Shown one piece after another: positions 60,840 through 64,000 of a stretch of DNA of 64,000 bases. The DNA comes from Symbiodinium natans (Eukaryota > Sar > Dinophyceae > Suessiales > Symbiodiniaceae): the NCBI GenBank assembly GCA_905221605.1, contig CAJNDS010002131.1, forward strand, positions 107,001 through 171,000, written 5' to 3'. Made by a program: the position numbers and the translations under genes. Numbering within the stretch: position 1 is the first letter of the stretch; every line of letters starts with the position of its first letter. The notes beneath the pieces are model-generated. The model did no database searches, was not told the DNA's origin, and saw nothing but the letters and a program-made list of their open reading frames with translations.

Positions 60840-60960
60840 CCTAACCCCTAAACGCTAAACCCTCAACCCTACACCCTAAACCCAACACCCTAACATCTAC
60901 ACCCTCAACCCTAAACTCTAAACCCTGAACCCTACCTACACCCTAAACCCTAAACCCTAT
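60840..60960. repeat. Degenerate CCCTAAA array
   Basis: CCCTACA, CCCTCAA, CCCTGAA and CTCTAAA units are mixed with normal ones. Confidence 0.85.
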
Positions 60961-61599
60961 CATACCACGCGACGGCCCCAGGAAGTGCCAGGATCAAGGC
61001 CAAAGGGGAGACCTACAAACCTTATATCCCTAAACCCTAAACCCTAAACCCTAAACCCTAAACCCTAAACCCTAAACCCTAAACCCTAAACCCTAAACCC
61101 TACACCCCCCCCCCCCCCCCCCCCCCGCTTGCTCCCTTAAGAACCCTATAGTTACACCTCCAAGCCCTGAACCCTAGGCCCGACATCACTGAGTCTGATG
61201 AAGACTTATAACCCTCAACCTGCCTCTTGAAAACCCTAAACTCCCAAAATCACCTACACACCCTATAGACCCTAAACTCCCTAAATTCCCTAAATTCCCT
61301 ATAAACCCTAAACTCCCTAAAATCCCTACAGGCCCTATAAACCCTATAAACTCCCAAAATGCCCTGCAAGCCCTCTAAACCCTAAACCCTAAACCCTAAA
61401 CCCTAAACCCTAAACCCTAACCCTAAACCCTAAACCCTAAACCCTAAACCCTAAGCCTCCCTAAACTCCCTAGAAGCCCTAACCTCGAGCCTTCGAAGGA
61501 GTGCGGCGACCTATGGGCACCCTGAGCCTCAGTGCGCTTCTTTTTGGGTTAGGGTTTAGGGTTTAGGGTTTAGGGCTTAGGGCTTAGGGCTTAGGGCGT

Positions 61600-63020
61600 A
61601 GTGCTTGGGGTCCTGGCGGTTCGGGCTGTTCGTTGTCGTTAGGGTGAGCGGGTCCTTCGGGGATCATGCATTTTGGGGTTTGGGCTAGCTATTTGGAGCT
61701 TGCAAGGGTTAGCGTCTACTCTGTTAGGTTTGAGTTTGGGAACTGCAATGTTCAGTTCCGACTAGCCAAGTGGTTCACAATGGAGAAAAGCCAAAAAACA
61801 AATTGGCCGTTGAAGAGGAGAAACGGAGAGAGGAGAGAGAGAGAGAGAGAGACGGTGTGTAAGTCAAGATCCGAACCTAGCCACCCCCAGCAACCCTTCA
61901 CAAAGTTGCCCGAAAACTTTCCGAAACAATGGTTCAGGGGGTCCCGAATCATACCCACTACTCCGTGAACAAGTTGATGGGGGGCCGTCTAACCAGAACC
62001 CGGCATTAGGGTTCCCGCCCCTCCCTCACAAAAACAAGCTCTCGTCAGCAATCTGTGCGTAAGGTTCACGCAGAGCTGTTGTGGCTTCTACAAGAGTTCT
62101 ATCTCACTAAAGCCAAATGAACTCCATAGTTCTGCGGTGGCATACTTTAGCACAAACCCGAGACACTACAGGGCCAATGTGCCCTGAAAGCCCTGTGCGC
62201 CAGAGGCTCGAATCCGCTGGTCCAAGAACCAGGAAGTTTCTGACCATTGGCTGAATCATCCACAACCTCGGCATTGGCGTTTGGGGTTAGTACGCAAAAA
62301 CAAGGTAGGACGTGCTCCCATCCACTTGGAGCTGGACTGACGTGCGCTCCTTCATCTCGCCAGCCGCAGCAGCGCCGCGGCTTGGGAATTTGAGCACCCA
62401 GGTTCACAGGTGGGGGGGGGGGGGAGAATTGGGGGGTAGGGGGGGCTACTGTGGGGACTGTGGGGGTTCTGGTTTTGCTAGGGTTCTGGCATTCAAGTCT
62501 CTCTTCTTTTTCAATTGTTTTATTCAATGGTCTGAGGGCTTTACGGAAAGTTTAGCAACCATTGGCAGGTTGGAAAAATTCGAGGCCTGGAGCTGCTCAC
62601 TGCCTTTCCAAAGAAGCGTCTACCTGAACTTCAAAACCCTACTCCCTGCATGAAGTTGAAGAACCGAACTTCTACATGCATCTACACACCCCCTCCAAGA
62701 TGCCGCCTGGTAAGGTGCTGTGATCATAAATCGGCAGCGATTTCCCACGAATCAACCGACAACGGGATGCTTTGGTTCTGGGGGGGTCTTTCGGGTTGAT
62801 GGCCAGAGGCAGAGGGTTAGGGTAGGGGTTTCTATACTGAACTTGGAACCCTAGCAAAGTTTGTATCTTGAGCTGTTGAGTAACAATAATAATAATGACA
62901 ATAATAGTAACAATAATACATTCCCAAGTATCCCTACGGTTTGGGGGAGGGAGGAGGGGAACATCAAGCTAGGCCGGCGCAGATGGAGTCAGAGCTGCCC
63001 CTACTCAACGCTCTTCTGGC
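61600..63020. other. Host stretch without telomeric arrays
   Basis: It contains a (GA)n run at 61829-61851 and a G-rich patch at 62411-62424. Overlapping frames of 60-126 codons lie on both strands at 61666-62857. None shows a domain, so no gene is called. Confidence 0.4.
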
Positions 63021-63690
63021 ACCGGGTTTAGGGTTTAGGGTTTAGGGTTTTGGGATTTTATGGGCACAGGTCTTTCGATGATCGCCACACAGTTCTTAAG
63101 GATCCAGATTTTGGAAATAACCAGGATGGAGACGCTGATTCTGCAGTTGAGAGGAGTGGCGGACCGTCGGACGCACCCTAAACCCTAAACACTATAACTC
63201 TACACCGTATAAACCCTAAACCCTAAGCCCTAAACCCCAAACCCTAAACCCTAAACCCTCAAACCTTAGACTTTCAACCCGTCCCTAACTTGGCATGCAA
63301 GACAACCGATGCTGCAAGATATGCAAACCCCTACATCGTGGACATATACTACTACTTGCTTAAGACCATCAGGGAATACTATTCGTAAATCTTCCGACCC
63401 CTATGTTATCCAAGCCTCTGAGTGGCTCAGGGGGCTTTGAGATAGAACTGGATCCAGCCGAAACAGCGTGAAGGCCTAGAGGGTTTAGGGTTTAGGGTTT
63501 AGGGTTTAGGGTTTAGGGTTTAGGGTTTAGGGTGAGTCTCTAGAGCTCGGGAGCCCCAAATCTCCCTTTCTTTTAGGGGAGCCGACGACTGCGCTGCTGA
63601 GATCATGCCGGAGTCGCCAGCACGCATCAGAAGCCACAGCATCGAAGCCCGGAAACTTCGGTCTACTGCGTTAGAGGCTCGAGGGTTGAA

Positions 63691-63772
63691 GACCCTAAAC
63701 CCTAAACCCTAAACCCTAAACCCTAAACCCTAAACCCTAAACCCTAAACCCTAAACCCTAAACCCTAAACCA
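63691..63772. repeat. CCCTAAA array
   Basis: About 11 uniform units near the right end of the window. Confidence 0.95.
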
Positions 63773-63851
63773 TTCATTGAGGGGCTTGAGCCCTTCATCA
63801 TGTACAAGAGCCCTGCTGAGTGCAGGGCCGAAACACCTGGCACCTGCAAGC

Positions 63852-63976
63852 ACTTGGAGGTTGTCCCAAGTATAACTGTACTTATAACACAATCATAACC
63901 CTATTAGGGTACTTCAGGGGCTTATAAGTGGGTATTTCTACACTCGGAACCCAGTACCCTGAACCGCCAGGCAGGC
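63852..63976. mobile_element. CTACTTGGAGGTT-end element, uninterrupted
   Basis: CACTTGGAGGTTGTCCCAAG at the left and AGTACCCTGAACCGCC at the right. The centre is CCCTATTAGGG, the site where the copy at 59352 carries telomeric repeats. Confidence 0.6.
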
Positions 63977-64000
63977 TTGAGAAGACATGAGACAAGCCAG

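Larger units (their letters stand above)
20246..64000. other. Host non-coding DNA full of interstitial telomeric repeats and short palindromic repeats
   Basis: No gene with recognisable domains was found on either strand. The open frames are short, overlap on both strands and often run through repeats. Telomere-type arrays not listed separately lie near 21998, 22090, 22303, 22918, 23780, 25902, 27770, 28146, 28313, 28735, 31076, 31720, 31907, 32134, 33242, 33812, 34646, 35887, 36195, 36621, 37548, 39129, 39504, 39725, 41737, 44643, 45570, 46471, 46873, 48290, 49215, 50712, 52371, 53022, 53382, 54669, 54813, 54958, 55375, 57267, 57670, 57803, 58253, 58365, 59605, 59785, 59990, 61029, 61376, 61548, 63024, 63175 and 63478. 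The G-rich strand is sometimes on +, sometimes on -. The pattern fits a subtelomeric or repeat-laden region of a protist chromosome. Confidence 0.8.

Overview
The window joins two very different kinds of DNA. Positions 1 to about 19,735 are AT-rich, intron-free and densely coded. They hold most of an integrated Polinton-like virus (PLV / Maverick-virophage grade). Positions from about 19,735 to 64,000 are much less AT-rich host DNA with no gene I can recognise. The host part is saturated with interstitial TTTAGGG/CCCTAAA repeats and short palindromic, MITE-like dispersed repeats. TTTAGGG is the plant-type telomere repeat, also used by many green algae, dinoflagellates and other protists. With the integrated PLV it suggests a unicellular eukaryote, probably an alga or other protist, near a chromosome end. 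I cannot name the organism.

Viral region. It encodes a protein-primed family B DNA polymerase, an FtsK/HerA-type packaging ATPase, a major capsid protein, a penton-like minor capsid protein, a retroviral-type (DDE) integrase, a lipase-like protein, a long fibre with a C-terminal S74-type chaperone domain, and three GIY-YIG nucleases with C-terminal zinc-finger-like motifs. About a dozen further small proteins are mostly unrecognised. I see no helicase/primase and no capsid-maturation protease. Gene blocks run + (503-4866), - (4867-5816), + (5853-7535), - (7566-13244) and + (13337-19651). Replication and nuclease genes mostly carry an upstream TTTAAAGAA-like box. Capsid and other presumed late genes carry an AT-flanked TCTA box about 11-17 nt before the ATG, like the late promoter described for the giant virus CroV and its virophage Mavirus. 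AT-rich hairpins follow many stop codons, and several of them hold the next gene's TCTA box. The fibre and integrase genes are each broken by one frameshift, so this copy is probably decaying, unless these are assembly errors or programmed shifts.

The left end of the virus lies outside the window. Bases 1-30 resemble, in inverted orientation, the promoter of the last viral gene at 18,796-18,826. This suggests that the outermost gene lies in a terminal inverted repeat whose left copy is cut off.

Host region. More than 60 telomere-type arrays occur in both orientations, including arrays of mutated units (CCCTATAAA, TTTAAGGG, GGGGTTT, CCCTGAA, CCCTACA). Between them lie at least ten families of short palindromic elements. 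One has TTGGGAT termini and 8-bp target-site duplications (hAT-like). In several places a telomeric array sits inside, or at the broken end of, a dispersed-repeat copy, in one case between 10-bp direct repeats. This records insertion of telomeric repeats into chromosomal breaks.
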